In this document: positions 18,846 to 27,528 of the stretch, one piece after another
Numbering within the stretch: the first letter of the stretch is position 1
How the letters are laid out: each line of letters begins with the position of its first letter
DNA from: Desulfogranum japonicum DSM 18378
Lineage (GTDB): Bacteria; Desulfobacterota; Desulfobulbia; Desulfobulbales; Desulfobulbaceae
Assembly (NCBI RefSeq): GCF_000429945.1
Contig: NZ_AUCV01000001.1
Coordinates: 310,001 to 374,000, forward strand
Direction of reading: 5' to 3'
DNA: 64,000 nucleotides
The notes under the pieces: generated by a model
Told to the model about the DNA's origin: nothing
The model's input: the letters and a program-made list of their open reading frames with translations, nothing else
Database searches by the model: none
Translations under genes and position numbers: made by a program

Positions 18846-18916
18846 ACATATTGAATCACACTGCCCGTAATGGGCATATGGAGATCAATATAAATCATTA
18901 AGGTATATTATCTGCA

Positions 18917-19921
18917 ATGATGCAGCACGCATATATAGACATGGTCAACCAATTCAAGGGCTGCAATGTACTTGTAATTGGTGATATCATCATAGATCAT
19001 TTTATCTGGGGATCGGTAACCAGAATTTCTCCGGAAGCTCCTGTTCCGGTTGTCAACGTCAAGAAAGAAGAATTATTGCTGGGTGGAAGTGCAAATGTCT
19101 TGCGCAACATCATATCCCTTGGAGGCAGAGGAGCGCTCTGTGGCCTCATTGGCAGTGATGCCATGGGAGAGCAAGTAGTTACATTAGTAGAAGAACTTGG
19201 CGCCGGAGGGCAGGGGATAATACAAGGCCAACGGCCAACGACGGTTAAGACTCGAATTATTGCCCAGGGGCAGCAGGTAGTCCGTTTTGATCGTGAACAG
19301 ACAGGTGACCCATCCCCGGAAACTTTTTCATATCTCATCGGTTATTTACAAGAACATGTGCATCAATTTGACGCTGTCATGATATCTGATTATGCCAAAG
19401 GTGTTGTTCATGAACAGTTGATGATAGAGCTTCGTCGTCTTCTTCAGCAGCATGCCGATAAAACGGGCAGGCGTTTACCTGTAATTGTTGACCCCAAACC
19501 GTCAAATATGCACTGTTTTGTTGGGTGTTCGGTTATAACCCCGAATCACCATGAAGCATCACAGATGAGTGGTATCCGCATTCATGATGAGCAGACGTTA
19601 CTTGCTGCTGCACGTCAGATTCGGGAGGACATCGGTTGCGAAGGGGTTCTTATTACCCGTGGAGAAGCTGGAATGGCCCTTCTTGAGGGAAATCATGATC
19701 TTGTTACCATTCCTACAATGGCGAAAGAAGTCTATGACGTCACAGGCGCGGGTGATACCGTTGCAGCGACCATGGCTTTGGGGATGGCTGCAGGGTGTTC
19801 GCTTGCAGATGCTGCCGTTCTTGCCAACCACGCCGCAAGTGTTGTTGTCGGTAAGGTAGGAACAGCTTCTGTGAGCACAGAAGAATTACTTGAAGCCCTG
19901 CCCAGGAGCACGTCGCGCTAG
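18917..19921 (+). CDS. hldA: D-glycero-beta-D-manno-heptose-7-phosphate kinase
   Basis: The 334-residue PfkB-family sugar kinase matches the kinase half of HldE/RfaE. It has VLVIGDIIIDHFIWGSVTRISPEAPVP with changes only in detail, LLLGGSANVLRNIISLGG, VISDYAKGV, and the anion-hole/catalytic motif DVTGAGDT with base D280. It adds phosphate at C1 of heptose-7-phosphate, on the way to ADP-heptose for the LPS core. No nucleotidyltransferase half is attached, so a separate HldC-type enzyme is expected elsewhere. Confidence 0.93.
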   Translation: MMQHAYIDMVNQFKGCNVLVIGDIIIDHFIWGSVTRISPEAPVPVVNVKKEELLLGGSANVLRNIISLGGRGALCGLIGSDAMGEQVVTLVEELGAGGQGIIQGQRPTTVKTRIIAQGQQVVRFDREQTGDPSPETFSYLIGYLQEHVHQFDAVMISDYAKGVVHEQLMIELRRLLQQHADKTGRRLPVIVDPKPSNMHCFVGCSVITPNHHEASQMSGIRIHDEQTLLAAARQIREDIGCEGVLITRGEAGMALLEGNHDLVTIPTMAKEVYDVTGAGDTVAATMALGMAAGCSLADAAVLANHAASVVVGKVGTASVSTEELLEALPRSTSR

Positions 19922-20049
19922 GCAACTGCCAGCACTCCGTCTGTATGAGCTGACTGACCTGGCATAGAGAAATCATGGCCTGCCAGCCGATTTGTGCACA
20001 GGCGAAGTCTTGGTGGTCTTACTGTGATGATGTGAAAGCGAGTAAGGCG

Positions 20050-20064
20050 TTATATACCTGTGAT
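20050..20064. repeat. Family B element end, interrupted by an A element
   Basis: CCTGTGATCAGTTA just left of 20071 and CAGTTACC just right of 20211 join to give CCTGTGATCAGTTACC when the A element and one CAGTTA are removed. That is the reverse complement of the family B end GGTAACTGATCACAGG. The other end of this B copy is not clear. No gene is seen in the interval 19922-20250. Confidence 0.5.
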
Positions 20065-20070
20065 CAGTTA

Positions 20071-20211
20071 GTGCCTGTCCGTAAATAGTCTTTTTGCCCA
20101 ATTATTTGTATTATGCTTAAAGCTTTATCAATGAAATATCGGGTAGATGTTTGTGGTGAAACTTGTCGCATGCCTTAAATGTAGCAAGAAAGCCTATTTC
20201 CGGACAGACAC
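20071..20211. repeat. MITE-like element, family A (copy 1) with target duplication
   Basis: The 141-base element has terminal inverted repeats GTGCCTGTCCG...CGGACAGACAC, extending with mismatches through TAAATAG/CTATTT. It is flanked exactly by CAGTTA at 20065-20070 and 20212-20217, a 6-bp target duplication. It has no coding capacity. It resembles the copy at 23229 along its length. Confidence 0.75.
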
Positions 20212-20250
20212 CAGTTACCTAAATATTGTTACCCCAGAGGAGAATCGTCT

Positions 20251-21135
20251 ATGGGACGTCCCAGAAGTATGACCGGTTTTGGGCGAGGAGAAGCTGAAGC
20301 CCAGGGTCGCACCTGGATTGCAGAGGTTCGAACGGTTAATCATCGTTTTTTGGACCAGCGTGTCGTGTTACCTAGAAGATTTGCAGCCTGTGAAGAGCAG
20401 GTTAAAAAGACTGTCGCACAGGCAATGGATCGTGGCCGGGTTGACATTTCATTGACAGCCAAAGGTGATCTGGCAGATCGTGGGAGTTTTTCAGTGGATC
20501 ATGGCATTGCCGAGCAGTACCACCGCTGCCTCAGTCAACTGCAGGACACCTATGAATTATCAGGTGGAATTACTGTTTCCGACATGTTGACCATCAGGGA
20601 TATCATCAGTCAGGAAGAGGTTGACCCTGATATGGATGCAGAGCTTAAAATCATTATTACATCGGTACAACGAGCTCTTCTGGCCTGCGATCAGATGAGG
20701 GAGCAGGAAGGACAGTCTTTGAAACGCGAATTGTTAGAGCGGCTGGCTGGCTTTGAAAAGATTGTATCAACCATTGAAACGAACAGCCCGAAAATTTTGG
20801 AACAGCGGCAGCAGGAATTGCAGGTGAGATTAGCTAAACTTCTCAGCAATGTTGATATTGATCCTGCTCGGCTGGCCCAGGAATCTGCTATCATGGCTGA
20901 CAAGAGTGATATCACTGAGGAGATAGTGCGTCTACATAGTCATATTGAACAGTTTCGCCAATATTTGGAGAGTGATGAAGCGGTTGGCAGACGGCTCGAT
21001 TTTCTTTTACAGGAATTTCTGCGAGAAGTGAATACACTGGCTTCAAAAATTACAAACGCCAGCATCGCTCACCTTGGTGTTGAAATGAAAAATGAGATTG
21101 AAAAACTGCGTGAGCAGGTACAGAATATTGAATAG
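20251..21135 (+). CDS. yicC: YicC/YloC family endoribonuclease
   Basis: The 294-residue protein has the typical N-terminus SMTGFGRGEAE, EVRTVNHRFLD, the middle MLTIRDIISQEE and the C-terminal DUF1732 segment GRRLDFLLQEFLREVNTLASKI. YicC/YloC proteins were shown in other bacteria to be RNA endonucleases. It begins the conserved yicC-remA-gmk-rlmB run and is preceded by CCAGAGGAG. Confidence 0.95.
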   Translation: MGRPRSMTGFGRGEAEAQGRTWIAEVRTVNHRFLDQRVVLPRRFAACEEQVKKTVAQAMDRGRVDISLTAKGDLADRGSFSVDHGIAEQYHRCLSQLQDTYELSGGITVSDMLTIRDIISQEEVDPDMDAELKIIITSVQRALLACDQMREQEGQSLKRELLERLAGFEKIVSTIETNSPKILEQRQQELQVRLAKLLSNVDIDPARLAQESAIMADKSDITEEIVRLHSHIEQFRQYLESDEAVGRRLDFLLQEFLREVNTLASKITNASIAHLGVEMKNEIEKLREQVQNIE

Positions 21136-21249
21136 TATTAATGTCGTCCATGGCGTTGTCGTATTGATTAGCCTGTCCAACAGGCTGTCACTCTTAAAGC
21201 ATACCATTTTGTACAAGAGCTTGGGTTTTCATCTTTCAGGGAATATCAT

Positions 21250-21549
21250 ATGATAAACAGTCGCTTGGTAAATATAGGGTTTGGTAATGCTGTCAAGGTT
21301 AACAGAATTCTTGCAGTAGTGAATCCTGGATCTTCTCCCATTCGAAAACTGAAAGATGATGCACGCACAGAAAAAAAGTTGATTGATGTTACAGAAGGCA
21401 GGCGTACTCGGGCTATCATAATCCTTGATACCGGTCATCTGGTTTTATCATCTGTTCAACCTGAAACAATCAATCAAAGACTGGCTGCCTTGGATATGGA
21501 GCATGTTGATCCGGCAGGAGCGCTATCCTCTAAACTGTATGGAGAGTAG
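21250..21549 (+). CDS. remA: RemA/DUF370 family regulator
   Basis: The 99-residue protein matches the DUF370/RemA family: LVNIGFGNAVKVNRILAVVNPGSSPIRKL is diagnostic, followed by AIIILDTGHLVLSSVQPETI. In Bacillus, RemA is a ring-forming DNA-binding activator of matrix genes; its role in this lineage is less clear. It lies 114 bases after yicC and 2 bases before gmk, the usual neighbourhood. Confidence 0.9.
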   Translation: MINSRLVNIGFGNAVKVNRILAVVNPGSSPIRKLKDDARTEKKLIDVTEGRRTRAIIILDTGHLVLSSVQPETINQRLAALDMEHVDPAGALSSKLYGE

Positions 21550-21551
21550 GG

Positions 21552-22166
21552 ATGAGTAACGGTTCTCTTTTCGTACTTTCAGCACCTTCAGGCTGTGGGA
21601 AGACCACAATGGTCTCTCTGGTTATGCAGAGACTCAACGGGATTTCTTTTTCCATCTCCCATACCACCAGGTCCGCAAGGGATAAGGAAGTTCATGGAAA
21701 AGACTACTATTTTGTAAACCATGAAGAGTTCATTCGCATACGGGATGAAGAAAATCGAGGGTTTATCGAATGGGCAGAGGTACATGGCAATTATTATGGA
21801 ACCAGTTGTCAGGAAGTGGACAGGCTATTGGCGACGGGAAGTGATGTCCTTCTTGATATTGATGTGCAGGGGGCTCTACAGGTGATGCACTCAACGTATC
21901 ATCCTGTAACTATTTTCATTGCTCCCCCTTCTCTCGATGAACTTGAAAGAAGGTTGCGTGGCCGTATGACCGATGATGAACATACCATCGAGGTGCGTTT
22001 GCGAAATGCCAGAGGAGAAATACGGCAGGCTACCAAATATCAATACCTCATAGTAAACGACAACTTGGATGAAGCCGTACAAAGTCTGGAATCCATTATC
22101 ATCTCTGAGCGTTGCAGGACTCGGAGAACTCTGCATGGCGAACCTGCACGTTATACACATCGATGA
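21552..22166 (+). CDS. gmk: Guanylate kinase
   Basis: The 204-residue enzyme phosphorylates GMP to GDP. The P-loop APSGCGKTT is at residues 11-19, followed by SHTTRSARDKEVHGKDYYFV (GMP-binding), GFIEWAEVHGNYYGTS, DVLLDIDVQGA and the lid region RLRGRMTDD. Its TGA overlaps the next gene's ATG as ATGA. Confidence 0.96.
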   Translation: MSNGSLFVLSAPSGCGKTTMVSLVMQRLNGISFSISHTTRSARDKEVHGKDYYFVNHEEFIRIRDEENRGFIEWAEVHGNYYGTSCQEVDRLLATGSDVLLDIDVQGALQVMHSTYHPVTIFIAPPSLDELERRLRGRMTDDEHTIEVRLRNARGEIRQATKYQYLIVNDNLDEAVQSLESIIISERCRTRRTLHGEPARYTHR

Positions 22167-22972
22167 AGAATAACAGTAAAAAAACACAGTATAAAGAAAG
22201 CAAACCCGGCCATGAGCAGGTAGAGCAAAGTGAAGTAATCTGGGGCATTCACTCTGTTACTGAGGCGTTGAATAGTAATCCCAATGGCATTAATGAAATT
22301 AAAGTGCAGAAAGGGAAATCCAATGCCAGGTTACAGCATATCATAGACCTTGCCCGGGAACACAGTGTAAGGTTGCGTTTTCTTGATCCGGCAAGATTTG
22401 GTGTGGGGAGGCAATGTAACCATCAGGGGGTTGTTGCCCAACTTTCTGAATTGCCTGTGCAATCATTTGAGGACCTTAGAGAGTTTCTTAGCAGAACAGA
22501 AGCGGACGCTGCACCTAGAATTCTGGCTCTTGATTCCATTCAGGATCCTCGAAATCTAGGCTCAATTCTTCGGTCTGCACTTGCAGCCGGTTTCACCCAC
22601 ATTTGTATGACCCGTGAGCGGAGTGTTTCCATAACACCGACGGTGGTACGCACCTCGGCTGGTGCCACTGCGCACCTTCACATTTTTCAAGCTGTCAATA
22701 TGGCTGATGCGTTAACCAGAATAAAAGAATTTGGTTATTGGGTATATGGGGCGGTGGTTGACAGGGAAAAAAGCCAATCCATTTATCAGGTGGATTTTGC
22801 GCAGCAGGTGTGCCTGGTCATTGGCAGCGAAGGCAAGGGTATTCGTCCGTTGGTACAAAAGCAATGTGATCAACTGGTAACCATACCTATGTATGGAGAT
22901 TTTGATTCACTTAATGCGTCGGTAGCTGCAGCGGTTGTCATGTTTGAGGTGAACCGCCGCAGGCTTTCGTAG
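22163..22972 (+). CDS. rlmB: 23S rRNA 2'-O-methyltransferase, RlmB/TrmH family
   Basis: The 269-residue SPOUT-fold methyltransferase has an N-terminal RNA-binding region (VIWGIHSVTEALNSNP, VAQLSELPV) and SPOUT motifs 1-3: DSIQDPRNLGSILRSALAAG, VIGSEGKGIRPLV and IPMYGDFDSLNASVAAAVVMFE. It should methylate a guanosine in 23S rRNA (G2251 in E. coli). I chose the ATG at 22163 because it overlaps the gmk stop as ATGA; a longer frame from 22112 would run deep into gmk. Confidence 0.92.
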   Translation: MKNNSKKTQYKESKPGHEQVEQSEVIWGIHSVTEALNSNPNGINEIKVQKGKSNARLQHIIDLAREHSVRLRFLDPARFGVGRQCNHQGVVAQLSELPVQSFEDLREFLSRTEADAAPRILALDSIQDPRNLGSILRSALAAGFTHICMTRERSVSITPTVVRTSAGATAHLHIFQAVNMADALTRIKEFGYWVYGAVVDREKSQSIYQVDFAQQVCLVIGSEGKGIRPLVQKQCDQLVTIPMYGDFDSLNASVAAAVVMFEVNRRRLS

Positions 22973-22992
22973 AGTATTGGTGTAAGGGGCAC

Positions 22993-23123
22993 GGAAAAAA
23001 TAAATTATCCAATCTTGTTTGTCTCTCAACTCGGTAACGTCGTTGCGTCAGTGGTTCAATACGACCACTATAGAACCATTGACGCGACGACGTTACCAGG
23101 CCGATATTCTACGCAATTTTTGG
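22993..23123 (+). repeat. Dispersed element, family C (copy 1) with long hairpin
   Basis: This 131-base element has a second, inverted copy at 62327-62455. Shared ends are AATTATCCAATCTTGTTTGT (left) and CCGATATNCTNCGCAATTTT (right). In this copy the middle is a 25-bp stem, 23033-23057 with 23073-23097 (23 of 25 paired), beginning GGTAACGTCGT and ending ACGACGTTACC. It has no coding capacity and starts 20 bases after the rlmB stop. Confidence 0.65.
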
Positions 23124-23228
23124 ATATCTATTATTTTCCGCAACCCTAACGTATCTGAATCCATGAACAGTGGGCCAGACCCGGCTTTGCGTGCTGTTAA
23201 CTCGATCAGTTTCAGCTCCCGTAACTAA

Positions 23229-23368
23229 GTGCCTGCCCATAAATGGCTTTTTATGCCAATTTTAGCGTTATGCTTTAAATTTTTCCTCGAAATATCAATT
23301 GTATATCTATGGAAAAATGTATCGCATTTTTTAAGCTTGAGCAAAAAAACTCATTTATGAACAGACAC
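23229..23368. repeat. MITE-like element, family A (copy 2)
   Basis: The 140-base element has ends GTGCCTGCCCATAAATGG and TCATTTATGAACAGACAC and resembles the copy at 20071. TAACTA occurs on both sides (23222-23227 and 23369-23374), consistent with a 6-bp target duplication with one extra base at the left junction. The rest of the 478-base gap (22973-23450) holds only the C element. Confidence 0.65.
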
Positions 23369-23450
23369 TAACTAGCGATGGCTTCGTTTCCAGTAATTAC
23401 GGAGTTGTTCGGATTCTGGTGTCGAATTCGCTACGGATTCCGGAACCAGT

Positions 23451-24611
23451 CTATTTATTTCTGTTAAGCTGAGCTTTCAGCAGGTCACCCAACGTTCCCA
23501 TGGAGCGGGTTTCTTTTTCCGCTGCCGGTGGAGGTGTGTAGCTTTTTTCTTCAGACTTTTCCTGATAATCATCAGGCACCAGGGAAATCCTCTGTTGGTC
23601 CGTGTCAATAGAATCAATGCGGACCGTTATCTCCTGACCAGCTTCCAATACCTCGCGCGGATGATTTATTTTACGCCCGCTTCCAAGTTTGGAAATATGA
23701 AGAAGGCCGTCAATGCCTGATTCCAAAGTGACAAAAGCCCCGAAAGGAACAAGCCTGGAAACTGTGGCGATATGTGTACTGCCGACAGGGTAGTTTTCCT
23801 CAACCTTATCCCAGGGATTTGGTAGCGTTTCTTTCAGGCTCAGGGATATTTTATCATTTTCCCAGTCCAGACGTTTAATAATAACTTCAACCTGCTGACC
23901 GAGTTGGAGCACATCTTCCACCTTGTCTGTCTGTCCCCATGCAAGTTCTGAAATGGGAATAAGACCATCAATCCCTCCGATATCGACAAAGGCACCAAAA
24001 TTGCGGATAGCGGTTACTGTACCGCTGGCCTGCATGCCTTCTTCCAGGGACTCGCGAAGTTTCTCTCGCTCCTCTGCGCGCTGCTCCTCAAGGAGTACCC
24101 TGGCGGATAATATGATATTGCGGCCCCGATTACCAAACTCTATAACTCGAAAAGCCAGGGTTTGCTCCAGGTAATCTTCTGGGCGTTCGATACGACGTAT
24201 ATCCATCTGAGAGTACGGGCAGAATGCTCTGGAACCGGCAACATCAACGGAAAAACCACCCTTGATTTCACCAGTGACCTTGCCTTGGACAGGGATTCCT
24301 GATTGAAAAGCATCTTCCACTTCCTGTAGGGAAGCTTGGCCAGAGCCAATCCGAGTAGTGAAGAGCAATTCACCTCCTCGATTGGACAGAAGAAAAACCT
24401 GGATGCTTTCACCAGGCGCATATTGCATATTGCCTTCTTCATCAACAAGTTCAGCTTTGTTTATCACTCCTTCACTTTTTGCTCCAATGTCGAGAAACAC
24501 ATTTTCTCCGGAGATCTCAGCTATAACTGCTTTGACCTTATCACCAGGCTTCAGTTTTGGGCCATCAATAGGGGTTTCTTGGAACAGGTCGGCAAATTTG
24601 TCGTCACTCAT
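23451..24611 (-). CDS. Ribosomal protein S1-like protein with four S1 domains
   Basis: The product is 386 residues carrying four S1 RNA-binding repeats. Examples are LKPGDKVKAVIAEISGENVFLDIG, GIPVQGKVTGEIKGGFSVDVAG, GTVTAIRNFGAFVDIGGIDGLIPISEL and STHIATVSRLVPFGAFVTLESGIDGLLHISKL. A lysine/glutamate-rich tail follows. Bacterial S1 proper usually has six repeats, so this is an S1 paralogue or a short S1-type RNA-binding protein. I chose the ATG at 24611 over a TTG at 24623; neither has a clear ribosome site. Confidence 0.85.
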   Translation of the reverse strand: MSDDKFADLFQETPIDGPKLKPGDKVKAVIAEISGENVFLDIGAKSEGVINKAELVDEEGNMQYAPGESIQVFLLSNRGGELLFTTRIGSGQASLQEVEDAFQSGIPVQGKVTGEIKGGFSVDVAGSRAFCPYSQMDIRRIERPEDYLEQTLAFRVIEFGNRGRNIILSARVLLEEQRAEEREKLRESLEEGMQASGTVTAIRNFGAFVDIGGIDGLIPISELAWGQTDKVEDVLQLGQQVEVIIKRLDWENDKISLSLKETLPNPWDKVEENYPVGSTHIATVSRLVPFGAFVTLESGIDGLLHISKLGSGRKINHPREVLEAGQEITVRIDSIDTDQQRISLVPDDYQEKSEEKSYTPPPAAEKETRSMGTLGDLLKAQLNRNK

Positions 24612-24660
24612 AACAATGGGCAATTGGTTTAGGTTTATAATATTAAAGGTTATTGGATGT

Positions 24661-25212
24661 TTATTGAGGGGTAATTACAGAGATAGTGTTTTCAAATTCC
24701 TTCTGAAAATCCATCGAGTCTCCAACGCGAATATGTTGAATGGTTGAAGTTTTTGTATCAAGGAGGATGAATCCTGGTGCCACTTCCTTACCAAGAAGAT
24801 CCCCTGGGTTGATAAGCAGGCATTTTCCTATTTTCTGGACTCGGCATATGTGGTTGTGTCCACAGCATACATAGTCAAATCTTCCTGATTGCGCCAAAGG
24901 TAATGCCAGCTCAGGGTAATGGTGAAAGCCAACGCGTTTGCCATCCACCTCCACTGAACCGAGTATTCCGTGATGTGTGAATTGATCTTTCTGCTTTTCA
25001 CAACGTGTGGAAATCAAATGTTGATCACCTACATTGTTTCCGTAAATCAGGTGAACATGGCCTGTAAACTTGTCGAGTTGGTTCAGCATGAAGGGAGAAA
25101 CCAGATCTCCGCAATGGATAAGTATTTCGGCTCCAGCCCTGTTGGCATGGGAGACAGCCCTGTGTACATGAACTATGGCATCGTGGCTGTCTGAAAGTAT
25201 GGCAATAATCAT
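24661..25212 (-). CDS. YfcE/MJ0936-type metallophosphodiesterase
   Basis: The 183-residue calcineurin-like phosphoesterase shows the metal motifs SDSHD (7-11), CGDLVSP, YGNNVGD and CGHNH. NPGDLLG near the C-terminus is typical of YfcE and MJ0936, which hydrolyse phosphodiesters in vitro. The physiological substrate is unknown. It is on the same strand as lolA and the S1-type gene. Confidence 0.9.
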   Translation of the reverse strand: MIIAILSDSHDAIVHVHRAVSHANRAGAEILIHCGDLVSPFMLNQLDKFTGHVHLIYGNNVGDQHLISTRCEKQKDQFTHHGILGSVEVDGKRVGFHHYPELALPLAQSGRFDYVCCGHNHICRVQKIGKCLLINPGDLLGKEVAPGFILLDTKTSTIQHIRVGDSMDFQKEFENTISVITPQ

Positions 25213-25317
25213 GAAACAAATATTTTGTAATGTGAGACAATAGAAAGAACTGTGTGCTCTTTGACAAGGATTTTTTACACGGGTTATCTCCGTGAAGCAA
25301 CCATTCTTTTTTGGTCT

Positions 25318-26010
25318 CTATTGACGAATGATCTCTGTTTCAGGGGGAATATCAAGATGACCGAGCTCCATTAAAACCTCTGCAGAGGATGTTTTGATAG
25401 AATTCACCGCAAAATCTGAAAGAGTGAGCATGGTTTGGGTGCCAAAATGATCATCTATGCGTATTCTTTCCAGAGTGTGATTGTCATCAAACCATATTTG
25501 AATGGCTTGTACCTGTTGTTGTGCTTTTTTGGGTGTGAGTATGGCTGTTGATATCCCAGGAGTGTGTGCATTGTCATCAGCGGGGTCAATATTGAAGGCT
25601 TCATCCAGCGAAAGATGTCCTGAGAACAGAGAAAATGTAATATCATTGTCCATTGATTCGGCAGGCGTAATGATCAACTGGTTATCCTGTTTCGTATAAA
25701 TCTGCATTTCTGCGCCTGTACTGAGAATGATTTGCTCATAAGGGGTGAGGTAATTCCAGCGCATGAGTGGGGTCGAGGAAGGTGCGGGCCCTGTCCGTAC
25801 GAATGTTGCGTTTCCGCTGCCTTTTCTGTTTCGGCCATTACTGTATGTCTGCTGTTCAAAGTCAAAGGTAATGGATTCAAGTGACTGGTAATACTGCTGC
25901 AGTTTTTTCACCTTACTCACAAGCTCGGCGTTTGAGGCAAAGGAGATAGCAGGAAGCAGTAACGATAGCAGAAGGATACATGCTTGTAAAGTGAGCGGGA
26001 ATTTCCGCAT
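25318..26010 (-). CDS. lolA: LolA-like outer-membrane lipoprotein carrier
   Basis: The 230-residue protein has a clear signal peptide (residues 1-25, ACILLLSLLLPAISFA) followed by a LolA fold: LQQYYQSLESITFDFEQQTYS, LMRWNYLTPYEQIILSTG, and ILTPKKAQQQVQAIQIWF. LolA ferries lipoproteins across the periplasm to the outer membrane. I chose the ATG at 26010 because it gives the signal peptide; longer frames overlap murI and lack one. Confidence 0.85.
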   Translation of the reverse strand: MRKFPLTLQACILLLSLLLPAISFASNAELVSKVKKLQQYYQSLESITFDFEQQTYSNGRNRKGSGNATFVRTGPAPSSTPLMRWNYLTPYEQIILSTGAEMQIYTKQDNQLIITPAESMDNDITFSLFSGHLSLDEAFNIDPADDNAHTPGISTAILTPKKAQQQVQAIQIWFDDNHTLERIRIDDHFGTQTMLTLSDFAVNSIKTSSAEVLMELGHLDIPPETEIIRQ

Positions 26011-26122
26011 AGATGATCTGAAAGAGTGTGTACATATCTTAAATCCGAGTGCCTTGCCGTGCAGGCAGGCAGTGTTCGCTGAGGGACAATGTGCTCGGTT
26101 GCGGTGAAAAGGTAAGAGGAGG

Positions 26123-26911
26123 TTAAACATGTACTTTCTCCAGTTGGATTGTTCGGCCAAAAATAGCGTTTGCCATGGGGCTAACCGGGGCAGGGAGATC
26201 AGAAACAAAATATCTGCTTGCTTTCTTTGGATTATATAGTTTTTCCCTGATGTCTGTATTTGCTTCCAGGTAAGTGTGCAGAGCTTTGGCTGCTTCAATT
26301 GACGAGTCTACAATATGTACCCTGTTTCCTATTCTTGGCGCAATGATTGATTTGAGTAATGGGTAGTGGGTGCAGCCGAGTATGAGAGTATCCACCTGTT
26401 GCCTGCGTAGTGGTTGGATGTATTTTTTTACTATCATTTTTGTTTCCCGTCTGTTAATCCATCCTTCCTCAACCAGGGGAACCAGCAAAGGGCAGGCCTG
26501 GGTGTAGGTGGCGGCAGCAGGGTTACGTTCTTTGATGCAGCGCTGATAGATTTCTGAGGCGATGGTCGCCCGGGTGCCAATAATCCCAACTCGTCCGGTA
26601 TGGCTCCGGGTAACGGCATTTTCCACAGCCGGGGCGATTACATCGATGATAGGATATGAAAATCGCTGCCGCATGATTTCTCCAGCAGCACTGGCTGCGG
26701 AGTTGCACGCTATGACTATAAGCGTTGCACCATGCTCGGCAAGAAATTCGATGTTTTTTTGAGAATATTCAATAAGCCGCTCTGTACTTTTGGACCCGTA
26801 AGGAGTGCGGGCAAGGTCTCCAAAATACAGAAGAGGGAATCCTGGGCAGAGGCTTTCGATGGCTCGAGCAACGGTCATGCCACCGAGTCCGGAGTCAAAA
26901 ATACCGATCAT
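26123..26911 (-). CDS. murI: Glutamate racemase
   Basis: The 262-residue enzyme makes D-glutamate for peptidoglycan. It shows IGIFDSGLGGMTVARAI at the start, the catalytic cysteines C69 (IACNSAAS) and C180 (LGCTHYPLL), and GDLARTPYGSKS. All family landmarks are intact. It lies 112 bases upstream of lolA on the same strand. Confidence 0.96.
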   Translation of the reverse strand: MIGIFDSGLGGMTVARAIESLCPGFPLLYFGDLARTPYGSKSTERLIEYSQKNIEFLAEHGATLIVIACNSAASAAGEIMRQRFSYPIIDVIAPAVENAVTRSHTGRVGIIGTRATIASEIYQRCIKERNPAAATYTQACPLLVPLVEEGWINRRETKMIVKKYIQPLRRQQVDTLILGCTHYPLLKSIIAPRIGNRVHIVDSSIEAAKALHTYLEANTDIREKLYNPKKASRYFVSDLPAPVSPMANAIFGRTIQLEKVHV

Positions 26912-27036
26912 GACAGTAAAGATATATATGTGTGTTCTTATAAGAATCAGGCAGTCCGAGAGAAGACGACTGTAGCTTAAGAAATTGATCTGTTATTTTA
27001 CGGTAAGCGGTCAGAATGTATGGAACACTTACAGGA

Positions 27037-27076
27037 CTCAGTCCTCTGGGCCAAAGCATTTACCAAGAGGACTGAG
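27037..27076. terminator. Perfect 11-bp inverted repeat after the mucR-like gene
   Basis: CTCAGTCCTCT (27037-27047) and AGAGGACTGAG (27066-27076) are perfectly complementary with an 18-base loop. The repeat begins 15 bases past the stop of the MucR-family gene (minus strand). No U tract follows on that strand, so it is a hairpin of uncertain role rather than a standard terminator. Confidence 0.4.
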
Positions 27077-27090
27077 GGTGACGGAGGTTT

Positions 27091-27528
27091 TTATTTCTTT
27101 TTGTTTTTTGTACGTGCTTCAATAGCTTTCCGCAGATTCTCCGGTAACCCCCTTTCCTTTCCAGATTGTGAACGTCGTTCTGAAAGAGAACGCGCACAGA
27201 GGGGCTGGCGAGCAGAGAATCCATATTTTTTACGATATTCTTTAGAGGTGAGACCATGAGATTTAAGGTGCTTTGGAGAAAGCATCTTAAACTCTTGACC
27301 ACATTCCAGACAAACAACTTTATTTTTTTGGATTGACTTTTTGGGGTCCATGACAGGACCAGCCTCTTCCTCCGTGGCTTCCAATCCTGTTACTTCAGCA
27401 TCCTGAAGAGTTTTAAGTGTTTGGAATGTATCGTTTAATGCAGTCTTTATTTCGTCAGTGGTCATTTCTTTGCTGCCGATCTGCGACTGGATAATTTCAG
27501 CGGTCATTTCAACAAGAGTTTTGCTCAT
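27091..27528 (-). CDS. MucR family transcriptional regulator
   Basis: The 145-residue protein has a Ros/MucR zinc-finger domain: VVCLECGQEFKMLSPKHLKSH supplies the C2H2-type ligands, followed by LTSKEYRKKYGFS and a basic tail. The N-terminal 60 residues are helical and acidic, unlike the classic alphaproteobacterial proteins but common in Desulfobacterota members. It likely regulates exopolysaccharide or surface genes by binding AT-rich DNA; no target is evident here. Confidence 0.9.
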   Translation of the reverse strand: MSKTLVEMTAEIIQSQIGSKEMTTDEIKTALNDTFQTLKTLQDAEVTGLEATEEEAGPVMDPKKSIQKNKVVCLECGQEFKMLSPKHLKSHGLTSKEYRKKYGFSARQPLCARSLSERRSQSGKERGLPENLRKAIEARTKNKKK

